From DASVEG01 sp035540495 (GTDB lineage: Bacteria; Actinomycetota; Acidimicrobiia; Acidimicrobiales; CADCTF01): DNA of 64,000 bases. The stretch lies in the NCBI GenBank assembly GCA_035540495.1, contig DATLGL010000031.1, forward strand, positions 1 to 64,000, given 5' to 3'. This document shows, in pieces, positions 50,813 to 58,429 of this stretch. The position numbers and the translations under genes were made by a program. The notes below the pieces were generated by a model, which worked only from the letters and a program-made list of their open reading frames with translations, did not search any database and was not told where the DNA came from. How positions within the stretch are numbered: the first letter of the stretch is position 1; each line of letters starts with the position of its first letter.

Positions 50813-52828
50813 ATGTCGCGCTATCGGTACTCCCGCTGGGATGGCACGCAGGTGGGCTTCGAGCTCGATGCCGACGATGTGCTGTCGGAGCTGACCGACG
50901 ACCTGCTCTACCACGGCGACATCAATGCGGCACTGCGTCGCATGATGCAGCACGGGTTCCGCGACCAGAACGACCAGCGCGTCCAGGGCATGCGCGAGCT
51001 CCTCGAGAAGCTCCGCCGGCGTCGCCGTGAGCGCCTCGAGCAGTACGACCTCGGCGGCGTCTACGACGACATCGCCCAGGAGCTGCGCGACATCGTCGAC
51101 CAGGAGCGGCAGAGCCTCGACGAGCTGATGGAGGAGGCCCGCCAGTCGGGCGACCAGCGCCGTCAGGAGATCACCGAGGAGGTCACCCAGGAGCGGCGCA
51201 TGCAGCTCGACTTCCTGCCGCCCGACCTCGCGAGTCAGGTGAAGGAGCTGCAGAACTACGAGTTCACCTCGTCCGAGGCGCGGGAGCGCTTCGACCAGAT
51301 GCTCGACAAGCTGCGCGAGCAGCTGATGCAGAGCTACTTCAATCAGATGTCGGGCGCGCTGCAGAACATGGACGCGTCGCAGATGCAGCGCATGAAGGAC
51401 ATGTTCAACGACCTGAACCGGCTCCTCGAGATGAAGGAGCAGGGGCAGGACACGTCGCAGGCGTTCCAGGAGTTCATGGAGCGCTTCGGCGACTTCTTCC
51501 CCGGCAACCCGCAGGATCTCGACGAGCTGCTCGAGCAGCTCGCCCAGCAGATGGCCGCGGCGCAGGCGATGATGAACTCGATGTCGCCCGAGCAGCGGGC
51601 GCAGCTCCAGTCGCTGATGGACCAGCTGCTCGAAGACATGGACCTGCGCTGGCAGCTCGACCGGCTGAGCAACAACCTCCAGCAGATGTTCCCGCAGGCC
51701 GGGTGGGATCGCCGCTACAACTTCCAGGGCCAGGACCCGCTCGGCTTCGCCGAGGCGGCGCAGCTCATGAACGAGCTCGGCGACATCGACCAGCTCGAGA
51801 ACCTCATGCGCCAGGCCACGAACCCCGGCGCGCTGGCCGACGTCGACATCGACCGGGCGCGTGATCTCCTCGGCGACGAGGGAGCGCAGTCGCTCGAGCG
51901 TCTCGCCGAGCTGGCGAAGATGCTCGAGCAGGCCGGGCTGATCGAGAACAAGGAAGGCCGCCTCGAGCTCACGCCGAAGGGCCTGCGCAAGATCGGTCAG
52001 AACGCGCTCGGCGACCTCTTCAAGAAGCTGGCCAAGGATCGTATGGGCAAGCACCAGATCGACCCGATCGGTGTGGGCCACGAGCGGTCGTACGAGACGA
52101 AGCCCTACGAGTTCGGCGACCCGTTCAACCTCGACATCAACCGCACGATCCGCAACGCGCTCCAGCGGACCGGCGGGGGTACTCCGGTGTCTCTCTCACC
52201 CGACGACTTCGAGGTCGAGCGAACGGAGACGCTGACGAAGACGTCGACCGTGTTGATGCTCGACCTGTCGCTCTCGATGCCGATGCGCGACAACTTCCTC
52301 GCGGCGAAGAAGGTCGCGATGGCGCTGCACTCGCTGATCAGCTCGCAGTACCCGCGCGACTTCCTCGGCATCGTCGGCTTCAGCGAGGTCGCGCGCGAGC
52401 TCAAGGCGGAACAACTGCCGGAGGTGTCGTGGGACTTCGTCTACGGCACGAACATGCAGCACGCGTTCCAGATCTCGCGTCGCCTGCTGGGCCGCCAGAC
52501 GGGCACCAAGCAGATCATCATGATCACCGACGGCGAGCCGACGGCCCACATCATGAGCAACGGCGAGGTCTTCTTCAACTATCCGCCGGTGCGGGAAACG
52601 GTCGATGCGACCCTCAGCGAAGTGGCCAAGTGCACCCGTGAAGGCATCCGCATCAACACCTTCATGCTCGACGCGACCAGTTACCTGCGCGACTTCGTCG
52701 AGAAGCTCACGAAGATGAACCGCGGGCGGGCGTTCTTCACGACGCCGGAGACGCTCGGCGACTACGTGCTGGTCGACTTCATCGAGCAGAAGCGGGCGAT
52801 GCGCGGCGGGCGCAGGCGCGCCGGCTGA
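50813..52828 (+). CDS. large VWA protein, likely MoxR partner
   Basis: The 671-residue protein has a long helical region (about residues 30-440) very rich in Gln, Met, Glu, Leu and Asp, with coiled-coil character (for example ELLEQLAQQMAAAQAMMNSM). A C-terminal VWA domain follows (about 470-650). The metal-site motif is DLSLSMPMR near residue 480, with the Thr in the YGTNMQHAFQ block and the Asp in IIMITDGEPTAHIMSN. A VWA at the C-terminus with a helical, acidic front is the layout of proteins that pair with MoxR ATPases (ChlD, CbbO or YehP-like). There is no signal peptide. The MoxR gene is 2.5 kb upstream. The target protein or cofactor is unknown. A terminator follows the gene. Confidence 0.88.
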   Translation: MSRYRYSRWDGTQVGFELDADDVLSELTDDLLYHGDINAALRRMMQHGFRDQNDQRVQGMRELLEKLRRRRRERLEQYDLGGVYDDIAQELRDIVDQERQSLDELMEEARQSGDQRRQEITEEVTQERRMQLDFLPPDLASQVKELQNYEFTSSEARERFDQMLDKLREQLMQSYFNQMSGALQNMDASQMQRMKDMFNDLNRLLEMKEQGQDTSQAFQEFMERFGDFFPGNPQDLDELLEQLAQQMAAAQAMMNSMSPEQRAQLQSLMDQLLEDMDLRWQLDRLSNNLQQMFPQAGWDRRYNFQGQDPLGFAEAAQLMNELGDIDQLENLMRQATNPGALADVDIDRARDLLGDEGAQSLERLAELAKMLEQAGLIENKEGRLELTPKGLRKIGQNALGDLFKKLAKDRMGKHQIDPIGVGHERSYETKPYEFGDPFNLDINRTIRNALQRTGGGTPVSLSPDDFEVERTETLTKTSTVLMLDLSLSMPMRDNFLAAKKVAMALHSLISSQYPRDFLGIVGFSEVARELKAEQLPEVSWDFVYGTNMQHAFQISRRLLGRQTGTKQIIMITDGEPTAHIMSNGEVFFNYPPVRETVDATLSEVAKCTREGIRINTFMLDATSYLRDFVEKLTKMNRGRAFFTTPETLGDYVLVDFIEQKRAMRGGRRRAG

Positions 52829-52902
52829 AGCGCTCGATCGCGCCTCGGGCATCGCGAAAACCTCGGAGATCCGGCCTCTTCCGTCGTTCATCGCGCCCAG
52901 AT

Positions 52903-52924
52903 GCCCGATTTTTCGGGCTTTTTT
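52903..52924 (+). terminator. Rho-independent terminator after the VWA gene
   Basis: GCCCGA (52903-52908) pairs with TCGGGC (52913-52918) around a TTTT loop, followed by six T residues. It lies about 75 bases after the VWA stop and is the only classical U-tailed terminator that I saw in the window. Confidence 0.75.
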
Positions 52925-52936
52925 CGAACTTTCCCC

Positions 52937-52987
52937 TTGCGTTCGGGGGTAGGAGGGGCGAATATCACACCAATGTAATTACATCGG
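52937..52987 (+). promoter_or_regulatory. whiB promoter with palindromic operator
   Basis: TTGCGT (52937-52942) and GAATAT (52960-52965) are a plausible -35/-10 pair with a 17-base spacer. Just downstream, CCAATGTAATTACATCGG (52970-52987) is an 18-base palindrome with one mismatched pair and a perfect 12-base core. It would cover the transcription start, as expected for a repressor site. The region is A/T-rich, unlike its surroundings. Confidence 0.55.
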
Positions 52988-53045
52988 TGCTATGAGCGAC
53001 CGTCGGCGGCGGCGGGCGTTCTCATCGATTGAGGGGAGCCGACCG

Positions 53046-53324
53046 ATGGAACTCTCGCTGCACAAGTTCCTACAAGAAGATCGCAGCTGGCAGCTGAAGG
53101 CGAACTGCCTCGGTGTCGATCCCGACCTCTTCTTCCCGGAGCGTGGCGCTTCGACGAAGGAGGCGAAGGAGGTCTGCCGGGGCTGCATCGTCCGTGAGCA
53201 GTGCCTCGAGTACGCACTGGCGAACGGCGAGAAGTTCGGCATCTGGGGTGGCATGAGCGAGCGCGAGCGGCGCCGCATCCGCCGTGCCCGCGCCATGGCC
53301 CGCCGGAGCGCCGCTTCCGCGTAG
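53046..53324 (+). CDS. WhiB-family iron-sulfur transcription factor (WhiB1-like)
   Basis: The 92-residue protein has the four WhiB cysteines at residues 21, 44, 47 and 53 (NCLGVDPDLFFP and VCRGCIVREQC), which bind a [4Fe-4S] cluster. It also has the GIWGG turn and an Arg-rich C-terminal DNA-binding tail. WhiB proteins bind the sigma factor and sense nitric oxide or redox state. WhiB1 is the best match by its LFFPERG block, which is moderate evidence. ATG 53046 was chosen for its ribosome site (GAGGGGAG) and usual length; an upstream in-frame ATG at 52992 would add 18 basic residues. The 5' leader then holds the palindrome at 52970-52987. Confidence 0.92.
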   Translation: MELSLHKFLQEDRSWQLKANCLGVDPDLFFPERGASTKEAKEVCRGCIVREQCLEYALANGEKFGIWGGMSERERRRIRRARAMARRSAASA

Positions 53325-53385
53325 GCCGGCGCCCGTCCCCGCTCCGTCCACGACCCGGGGCGGCGGCGACCCATGCGCTGTTGGT

Positions 53386-54198
53386 TCAACTTCCCCCATC
53401 GAGGCCCGCCTTCTCCAGGCGGGCCTCGATCGTTGTGTCGGGCGCCACGTCGAGCTCGTCCCATCGACCGACCGGGACGGCCGCCAGCACGGCAGCCGGG
53501 ATCAGCCCGACGAGCTCAGCCCGCACGATCGCCGCGTGGGAGGCGACGAGGTCGTAGGCGACGCCGGGGCCGAGGCGGAGCGGGTCGACGAGGTTGCACG
53601 ACACCTGTACGGCGTCACCCACCTGCAGCCCGAGCGTCCGTAGCCCCGGCTGGCGGATCGCGCCGGCGATGCGTCGCACGTCGTCGAGCGTCGACCGCTC
53701 GTCGAGCCAGAGGTTGTAGGCGACGAGGAGGTCGCGCGCGCCCACGCAGCTGGCCCCCGCGGTCGGATGAGGGGCAGGAGGACCGGCGTCCGGCATCAGC
53801 GAGGTGAACGCCTGGCGCCGCACGTCGGGCAATGCGCGCTCTGGTCCGTACAGGAAGCACGGCACTGCGAGCTCCTGCGCGATGCGCTGCGCCACCCGGT
53901 TGCGTGCGGCGAGCGCATCGGCGAACGACGAACCCCCGAGCGGGACGAACGGCACCACGTCGGCCGCACCAAGCCGCGGATGCGCGCCGGCGTGGCTCGA
54001 CAGGTCGATCTCGGTGCAGGCCGCTCGCACGACGAGGAACGCACGTTCTTCCACGTCCGGGCCGGCCAGCGTCAACACCGAGCGGTTGTGGTCGGCGTCG
54101 CTGTGCACGTCGAGGAGGTGGTTGCCGGCAGCCGCGGCGACGGCCCCGACCACTTCGGCGTCGCGTCCCTCGCTGATGTTGATCACGCACTCCAGCAC
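53386..54198 (-). CDS. ftcD: glutamate formimidoyltransferase
   Basis: The 270-residue protein matches the formiminotransferase domain that moves a formimino group from formimino-glutamate to tetrahydrofolate in histidine breakdown. Conserved blocks are MLECVINISEGRDAEVV, the catalytic-His segment DVHSDADHNRSVLTLAG, SSHAGAHPRLGAADVVPFVPLG and YNLWLDERSTLDDVRRIA. No cyclodeaminase domain is attached and none of the other hut genes is nearby. It could feed the folate pool that purN, purH, folD and metF use. The start is a GTG, divergent from the LLM oxidoreductase gene. The C-terminal codons contain a strong hairpin. Confidence 0.92.
   Translation of the reverse strand: MLECVINISEGRDAEVVGAVAAAAGNHLLDVHSDADHNRSVLTLAGPDVEERAFLVVRAACTEIDLSSHAGAHPRLGAADVVPFVPLGGSSFADALAARNRVAQRIAQELAVPCFLYGPERALPDVRRQAFTSLMPDAGPPAPHPTAGASCVGARDLLVAYNLWLDERSTLDDVRRIAGAIRQPGLRTLGLQVGDAVQVSCNLVDPLRLGPGVAYDLVASHAAIVRAELVGLIPAAVLAAVPVGRWDELDVAPDTTIEARLEKAGLDGGS
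53398..53430. terminator. 14-bp hairpin between whiB and ftcD, inside ftcD coding sequence
   Basis: ATCGAGGCCCGCCT (53398-53411) pairs perfectly with AGGCGGGCCTCGAT (53417-53430) around a TCTCC loop. It lies 74 bases past the whiB stop and within the last codons of the convergent ftcD gene. It has no T tract but is the strongest stem that I found. Confidence 0.5.
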
Positions 54199-54205
54199 CG
54201 GGTCC

Positions 54206-54211
54206 TAGCGT
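54206..54211 (+). promoter_or_regulatory. -10 element of the LLM oxidoreductase gene
   Basis: TAGCGT ends 8 bases before the ATG at 54220, and no ribosome site is present. The divergent ftcD GTG is only 8 bases away on the other strand. Confidence 0.5.
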
Positions 54212-54219
54212 CGCAGGTG

Positions 54220-55170
54220 ATGATCAGCTCCGCCGGCTTCGCACCTATGGAAGTGGGCTTCGCGTTGCCGCAGTACGACTACAGCGTCCCCGGCGACAGC
54301 CGGCTGCGTTGGGAGTCGGTGCTCGAGTGGTCGGATCGGGCGGTCGCCGCGGGGTTCACCAGTCTTTGGGTGTCCGACCACCTCTTCCTCACGCTGGAGC
54401 GCTACGGGGGCCCGGCGGGCCAGCGCTACGGATGCCTCGACCCGATCACGACGATGGCCGCGCTCGCCGCGCGGCATCCCGACGTCACCATCGGTTGTCT
54501 CGTCTTCTGCGCCCAGCTGCGTCCACCGAAGATCCTTGGCAAGCAGCTCGAGACGCTGGCGAACCTCGCTCCGAACCGCGTCGTCGCGGGCATCGGTGCA
54601 GGGTGGAACGAAGCGGAGTTCGCCGAAGCGGGAAGCGCGTTCCGGCGACCGGGCGAGCGCCTGCGCGAGATGGTCGACGCCGCAGCCGGCGTCCGCCATG
54701 TGCTCGCCGACACTGGCCGCGACGTCCCGATCTGGTTCGGCGGGAAGGGAGACCGGCTCGTCGAGCTCGCGGCACGCCACGCCGACGGGTGGAACACGGT
54801 GTGGCAGTGGCCCTTCGACGCGTACCGGCGGAAGCTCGAGGTGTTGCGCCGCACGTGCGAACGGATCGGACGGGACCCCGGCGAACTCACGCTGTCCGTC
54901 GGCCTCAACGCCGTGGTCGGCTCGGACGAGGCCGACGTCCGCCGGCGGTGGCAGCAGCGGGTGGACGCCTCGCCCCATCGCATGTTCGCCGCCGCCGACT
55001 TCGACGAGTGGCGGTCCGGGCGCCTTGTCGGCGTCGTGGACGACGTGCGCGCCCAGGTTGACGGCTGGCGAACACTTGGTGTCCGCCTGCTTGTGGTCAA
55101 CCTCGGGGCGCTACCGTTTTCTGTAACCGATCCCGACGACCTCGACATCGTGGCGTCGGCTGTGCTGTAG
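54220..55170 (+). CDS. LLM-class oxidoreductase, probably F420-dependent
   Basis: The 316-residue TIM-barrel protein belongs to the luciferase-like monooxygenase family. It has EVGFALPQYDYSVPGD, SLWVSDHLFL, PITTMAALAARHPDVTIGCLVF, NRVVAGIGAGWNEAEFAEAG and VPIWFGGKGDRLVELAARHADGWN. In actinobacteria most members with this pattern use cofactor F420 in place of FMN, but the sequence does not prove it. The substrate is unknown. The ATG at 54220 is 8 bases after TAGCGT; a second ATG at residue 10 is possible. It is divergent from ftcD and followed 14 bases later by tatA. Confidence 0.88.
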   Translation: MISSAGFAPMEVGFALPQYDYSVPGDSRLRWESVLEWSDRAVAAGFTSLWVSDHLFLTLERYGGPAGQRYGCLDPITTMAALAARHPDVTIGCLVFCAQLRPPKILGKQLETLANLAPNRVVAGIGAGWNEAEFAEAGSAFRRPGERLREMVDAAAGVRHVLADTGRDVPIWFGGKGDRLVELAARHADGWNTVWQWPFDAYRRKLEVLRRTCERIGRDPGELTLSVGLNAVVGSDEADVRRRWQQRVDASPHRMFAAADFDEWRSGRLVGVVDDVRAQVDGWRTLGVRLLVVNLGALPFSVTDPDDLDIVASAVL

Positions 55171-55184
55171 GAGAGGACCACGTC

Positions 55185-55370
55185 ATGGGGCTGGGTGCAC
55201 CGGAGTTGATCATCATCCTGCTCGTCGTCCTGCTCCTGTTCGGCGGGGCGAAGCTCCCGAAGCTGGCCCGCTCGCTCGGGCAGGCGAAGAACGAGTTCGA
55301 GCAGGGCACGCGCGAGAGCGCGAACAAGACCGACGCCATCGACGCGCCGGCCGAGACGAAGAAGGACTGA
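55185..55370 (+). CDS. tatA: Tat translocase pore subunit TatA
   Basis: TatA forms the variable pore of the twin-arginine export system. The 61-residue protein has an N-terminal membrane helix (PELIIILLVVLLLFGG), the conserved Phe-Gly hinge, an amphipathic helix (KLPKLARSLGQAKNEFEQG) and a charged tail. A good ribosome site (GGAGAGGA, about 8 bases before the ATG) is present, overlapping the preceding stop. The tatB and tatC genes are not in the window. One Tat substrate is encoded here, the binding lipoprotein with the SRRTFLAG signal. Confidence 0.95.
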   Translation: MGLGAPELIIILLVVLLLFGGAKLPKLARSLGQAKNEFEQGTRESANKTDAIDAPAETKKD

Positions 55371-55380
55371 GAACCCTGGA

Positions 55381-55414
55381 GCGGGCCGGTCAGCTCGACG
55401 AGCGGCCGGCCCGC
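55381..55414. terminator. GC hairpin between convergent tatA and whiB
   Basis: GCGGGCCGG (55381-55389) pairs perfectly with CCGGCCCGC (55406-55414) around a 16-base loop. It overlaps the end of the whiB coding sequence and has no U tract. It may stop transcripts from both sides. Confidence 0.45.
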
Positions 55415-55638
55415 GCCAACCTGCGCTGACGGAGGATCCGCCGTCGCTCGCGCTCTGATGCGCCGCCCCACACGCCGTGGTCGATGCGGTTCCGGAGCGC
55501 GTACTCGAGACACGGGTCCTTCACCGGGCACGTGGCGCAGATGCGGCGCGCGACCTCCACCCCGACACCGTCGCTGGGGAAGAAGGTCGCCGGCGGCTCG
55601 AGCCGGCAGTTGCCCTCGGCCATCCACTCCGTGCTCAT
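55390..55638 (-). CDS. WhiB-family iron-sulfur transcription factor (WhiB2-like)
   Basis: The 82-residue protein has cluster cysteines at residues 11, 34, 37 and 43 (GNCRLEPPATFFPSDGVGVE, then ICATCPVKDPC), the HGVWGG turn and a basic end. The FFPSDGVGVEVAR block resembles the WhiB2/WblB-type group involved in division and septation in relatives. ATG 55638 was chosen because AGAGG stands 8 bases upstream; an ATG two codons earlier is also possible. It is divergent from the HtrA-like gene and convergent with tatA. The second whiB gene, 2 kb away, is a different subtype, so they are not a recent duplication. Confidence 0.92.
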   Translation of the reverse strand: MSTEWMAEGNCRLEPPATFFPSDGVGVEVARRICATCPVKDPCLEYALRNRIDHGVWGGASERERRRILRQRRLARAGRSSS

Positions 55639-55710
55639 CTGCATCACCTCTCGTAGCCCTTCGACGCTCGCCGTCGTCAAAAGGTTCCCGACATCACGTC
55701 TACGGTTCTG

Positions 55711-57075
55711 ATGGACGCAGAGGACGACCCGCGAACGATGAACTCCGACAACGAGCACGCAGACGACTTCGCACGCGACGAGCCCCAGCGGTCCATGCCC
55801 TCTTCGACGTGGGGACGCCGCGGTTTCGACGACGATGCCACCAAGGAATCGCCGTTCGCACCTCCGTACGAACCGCCGACGCCACCTCCCTACACGTCGC
55901 CCGGCTACACGTCGACGAGCTACACGTCGGCCGGATACGGGTCCGTTCCGCCCCACGAGCAGCCGCCGGTCGCGGTTCCGGACGCCCCCGCGGCGAAGCC
56001 CCGCCGCGGGTGGTTCGCGGTGGCGATGATCGCGTCGATCATCGGTGCGCTCGTCGGCGCGGGTGCGTACGGGATCGCCGATCGCGTCGACGACGACGCG
56101 GTCGGACCGCGGTCGACGTTGCGCACGTCGGCCGACGACGATCGTGGGTCGCTGAGCTTCGTCGGCGAACCGCTTGACCTGAAGGCCGTGCTCCAGAAGG
56201 TGCAGCCCGCCGTGGTGTCGATCGGCGTCTCCGGCCTCGAAGGTCGCGGCGCCGGCACCGGCATGATCCTCACGCCCGACGGCGAGGTGCTCACCAACGC
56301 CCACGTCGTCAGCAGCGCGACCCGGATCCGCGTGACGCTGTTCGGCGAGAGCGAACCTCGCGAAGCCGACCTGGTCGGCGGCGACGCAGGTGCCGATCTC
56401 GCGATCATCAAGATCCGCAACGCGAAGGATCTCCCGACGGTCGAGCTGGGCAGCTCGCAGGCCGCGCAGGTCGGTGACGATGTCGTCGCCATCGGCAACG
56501 CCCTCGCACTTCCCGGCGGCCCGACCGTCACCACCGGGATCATCTCCGCGAAGGACCGCACGCTCGAGGGGCTCGAGGGCCTCATCCAGACCGACACCGC
56601 CATCAACCAGGGCAACTCCGGTGGCCCCCTCGTCAACGCGGCCGGCCAGGTCATCGGCGTGAACACGGCCGTCATCCGGGGCGGGGCCGAGGGGATCGGT
56701 TTCTCGATCGCGATCGACAACGCGAAGCCGGTGATCGAGGATCTGCGGGCCGGGAAGTCGAACGAGGGCGGTGCGTTCCTCGGCATCAGCTCGCAGTCGA
56801 TGACCCCCGACATCGCGGCGAACCTCGAGGTGCCGGTCGAGAGCGGCGCGGTGATCGTCGAGGTGGTGCCCGATACCGGCGCGGCCGACGCAGGGCTCCG
56901 GCGGGGCGACGTCATCGTGGAGATCGACGGCCAGCAGGTGAAGAGCGCGGCCAGCGTCGGCGCGATCGTCCGCAAGAAGAAGCCGGGCGACGAGGTCGAG
57001 ATCGTCTACTACCGCGGCGAGGAGAAGCGGACGGCGAAGGCCACCCTCGGCACCCGGCCGGTCACCGGCGAATAG
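55711..57075 (+). CDS. HtrA/DegP-like membrane serine protease
   Basis: The 454-residue protein has a Pro/Tyr/Ser-rich cytoplasmic N-terminus (repeats of TSPGYTSTSYTS type). A membrane segment follows at about 101-122 (WFAVAMIASIIGALVGAGAY), then a trypsin-like protease domain (about 155-345) and a PDZ domain (about 350-450). The triad is His in VLTNAHVVSSAT, Asp in DAGADLAIIKI and Ser in INQGNSGGPLVN. This is the usual layout of actinobacterial HtrA proteins for envelope protein quality control. TACGGT lies only 4 bases before the ATG at 55711, so the start could instead be the ATG at 55738. Confidence 0.92.
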   Translation: MDAEDDPRTMNSDNEHADDFARDEPQRSMPSSTWGRRGFDDDATKESPFAPPYEPPTPPPYTSPGYTSTSYTSAGYGSVPPHEQPPVAVPDAPAAKPRRGWFAVAMIASIIGALVGAGAYGIADRVDDDAVGPRSTLRTSADDDRGSLSFVGEPLDLKAVLQKVQPAVVSIGVSGLEGRGAGTGMILTPDGEVLTNAHVVSSATRIRVTLFGESEPREADLVGGDAGADLAIIKIRNAKDLPTVELGSSQAAQVGDDVVAIGNALALPGGPTVTTGIISAKDRTLEGLEGLIQTDTAINQGNSGGPLVNAAGQVIGVNTAVIRGGAEGIGFSIAIDNAKPVIEDLRAGKSNEGGAFLGISSQSMTPDIAANLEVPVESGAVIVEVVPDTGAADAGLRRGDVIVEIDGQQVKSAASVGAIVRKKKPGDEVEIVYYRGEEKRTAKATLGTRPVTGE

Positions 57076-57094
57076 GCCGTTCGCAGGCGCCCGG

Positions 57095-57100
57095 TAACCT
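57095..57100 (+). promoter_or_regulatory. -10 element of the gene at 57110
   Basis: TAACCT ends 9 bases before the ATG at 57110. The leader would be only one to three bases long. Confidence 0.4.
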
Positions 57101-57109
57101 GTACGGGCT

Positions 57110-57415
57110 ATGTCTCAGCAGACCGTCGACCACGAAGCCCAGCCGCCGCGCGGCCACATCCGCATGGTGTACATGGGTCCGGTGGCGCCGCATTGGGAGG
57201 TGCACGCCGAGTTCGGCGACCGCACGCTGGTCGAGGAGTTCCGCCAGCGCGCCCTCGCTCGTCTGCTGCTGCTTCCCCCCCACGATCCCCAGTTCCGCCG
57301 CAATCGCGAGCGCGTCAACCGCGATGCCGAGCGGGAGAACCTGGTGATCAACTGGGAGCTGGGCGTCGACACCGACGAAGACCTGCAGTCGCCGCCGAGC
57401 CAGCAGCAGTCCTGA
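57110..57415 (+). CDS. hypothetical protein, 101 residues
   Basis: I do not recognise this family. The small soluble protein has a central segment GPVAPHWEVHAEFGDRTLVEEF (landmark: HWEVHAEFGD) and an Arg/Asn/Glu-rich helix. There is no signal peptide or cysteine. Codon use with G/C at third positions and a -10 element support it as a gene. It ends 11 bases before the ROK kinase gene on the same strand, so the two may be co-transcribed. Confidence 0.75.
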   Translation: MSQQTVDHEAQPPRGHIRMVYMGPVAPHWEVHAEFGDRTLVEEFRQRALARLLLLPPHDPQFRRNRERVNRDAERENLVINWELGVDTDEDLQSPPSQQQS

Positions 57416-57426
57416 CCGCGGGCGCA

Positions 57427-58380
57427 TTGGCCGGCTCCTCCGCCGAGACGATCATCGGGATCGATCTCGGCGGCACCAAGGTCTACGGAGTCCGAACCGA
57501 CGCCGACGGCGGCGTCGCGGCGGAGTCGAAGAGCAAGACGCCCGTGCAGGGCGGTCCGCTCGGCGTCGTCGACGCGATCGCCGAGGTGGTGCGGGAGCTC
57601 GCCGAGGGCGCAACCGGCGGACGTCTTCGGGTCGGTGTGGGCGCTCCCGGGGTGATCGACACCGACCGCGGAGTCGTGCGGGCCGCTCCCAACCTACCGG
57701 GATGGTCGGAGCCGTTCGGCCTCGGCGAAGCGCTCGCCGAGGCGCTCGACGGTGCCAGCGTCGTCATCGACAACGACGTGAACGTCGGACTCCTCGCAGA
57801 AGCACGTGTCGGTGCGGCGCAGGGCGAGGACGACGTCCTCGGCGTGTTCGTCGGCACCGGTGTCGGCGGCGCGGTGATGCTCGGCGGCAAGCTCCGCCGC
57901 GGCCCGCACGGGATGACCGGGGAGATCGGTCACATCGTCGTGCACCCGGGCGGGCGCACGTGCGGGTGCGGTGGCCGTGGGCACCTCGAGGCGTACGCCG
58001 GCCGCGCCGGCATGGAACGCCGGGCACGCGAGCTCGAGTCGACGGGTCGCCCGACCGTCCTGACCGAGCTGGCCAAGGCGAAGCGAATGACCTCGAGCGT
58101 GTGGGACAAGGCCATCGCCCAGGGCGACGACGTCGCGATCCACCTCATCGACGACGCCGTCGAGGCACTCGGCTACGCCATCGCGGGCGTGGTGACCGTG
58201 CTCGACCTGCCGCTCGTCGTCGTCGGCGGCGGACTCGCCGACCGTCTCGGCCCCCGCTTCGTCGGGCGCGTCGAGCAGGCCGTGCGCAGCCAGCTCTTCG
58301 CCGGCACGCGCCTGCGGGTGGTGCCTGCCGAGCTGGGCGATCGTGCCGGTGCGCTCGGCGCCGCCCTGCTCGTCACCTGA
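57427..58380 (+). CDS. ROK-family sugar kinase, glucokinase-like
   Basis: The 317-residue protein has the ROK ATP-binding start IIGIDLGGTKVYGVRTD, GVGAPGVIDTDRGVV, the catalytic Asp in VVIDNDVNVGLLAE, FVGTGVGGAVMLGG and VVVGGGLADR. The zinc loop is GRTCGCGGRGHLEAYAGR, where the usual third Cys (CxCGxxGC) is His. ROK kinases include glucokinase, fructokinase and N-acetyl-sugar kinases; the GHIVVHPGG block suits a sugar 6-kinase. Polyphosphate glucokinases are also ROK enzymes and ppk1 is next, but they usually lack this zinc loop, so ATP use is more likely. The start is uncertain: TTG 57427 is the only usual in-frame choice after the preceding stop. Confidence 0.88.
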   Translation: MAGSSAETIIGIDLGGTKVYGVRTDADGGVAAESKSKTPVQGGPLGVVDAIAEVVRELAEGATGGRLRVGVGAPGVIDTDRGVVRAAPNLPGWSEPFGLGEALAEALDGASVVIDNDVNVGLLAEARVGAAQGEDDVLGVFVGTGVGGAVMLGGKLRRGPHGMTGEIGHIVVHPGGRTCGCGGRGHLEAYAGRAGMERRARELESTGRPTVLTELAKAKRMTSSVWDKAIAQGDDVAIHLIDDAVEALGYAIAGVVTVLDLPLVVVGGGLADRLGPRFVGRVEQAVRSQLFAGTRLRVVPAELGDRAGALGAALLVT

Positions 58381-58420
58381 GATTCACCCCCGGTTAAACC
58401 GACCCGCTGACAGGTAGCGT
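58371..58420 (+). promoter_or_regulatory. ppk1 promoter with three 11-base-spaced repeats (PHO-box-like)
   Basis: CGTCACC (58371), ATTCACC (58382) and GTTAAAC (58393) follow each other at exactly 11-base steps and resemble GTTCACC, the repeat in Streptomyces PhoP boxes. The last lies in the palindrome CGGTTAAACCG (58391-58401), which would overlap the -35 position. TAGCGT (58415-58420) is the -10, 9 bases before the ppk1 ATG. Confidence 0.45.
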
Positions 58421-58429
58421 CGCGACACG

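Noticed and set aside
53046..55638. The two whiB genes as a recent duplication
   Set aside because: Their cysteine spacing is similar, as in the whole family, but the sequences between and after the cysteines belong to different WhiB subtypes.
57427..58380. Annotating the ROK gene as polyphosphate glucokinase
   Set aside because: The zinc loop and the sequence around it fit ordinary ROK sugar kinases; only the position next to ppk1 favours polyphosphate, which is not enough.
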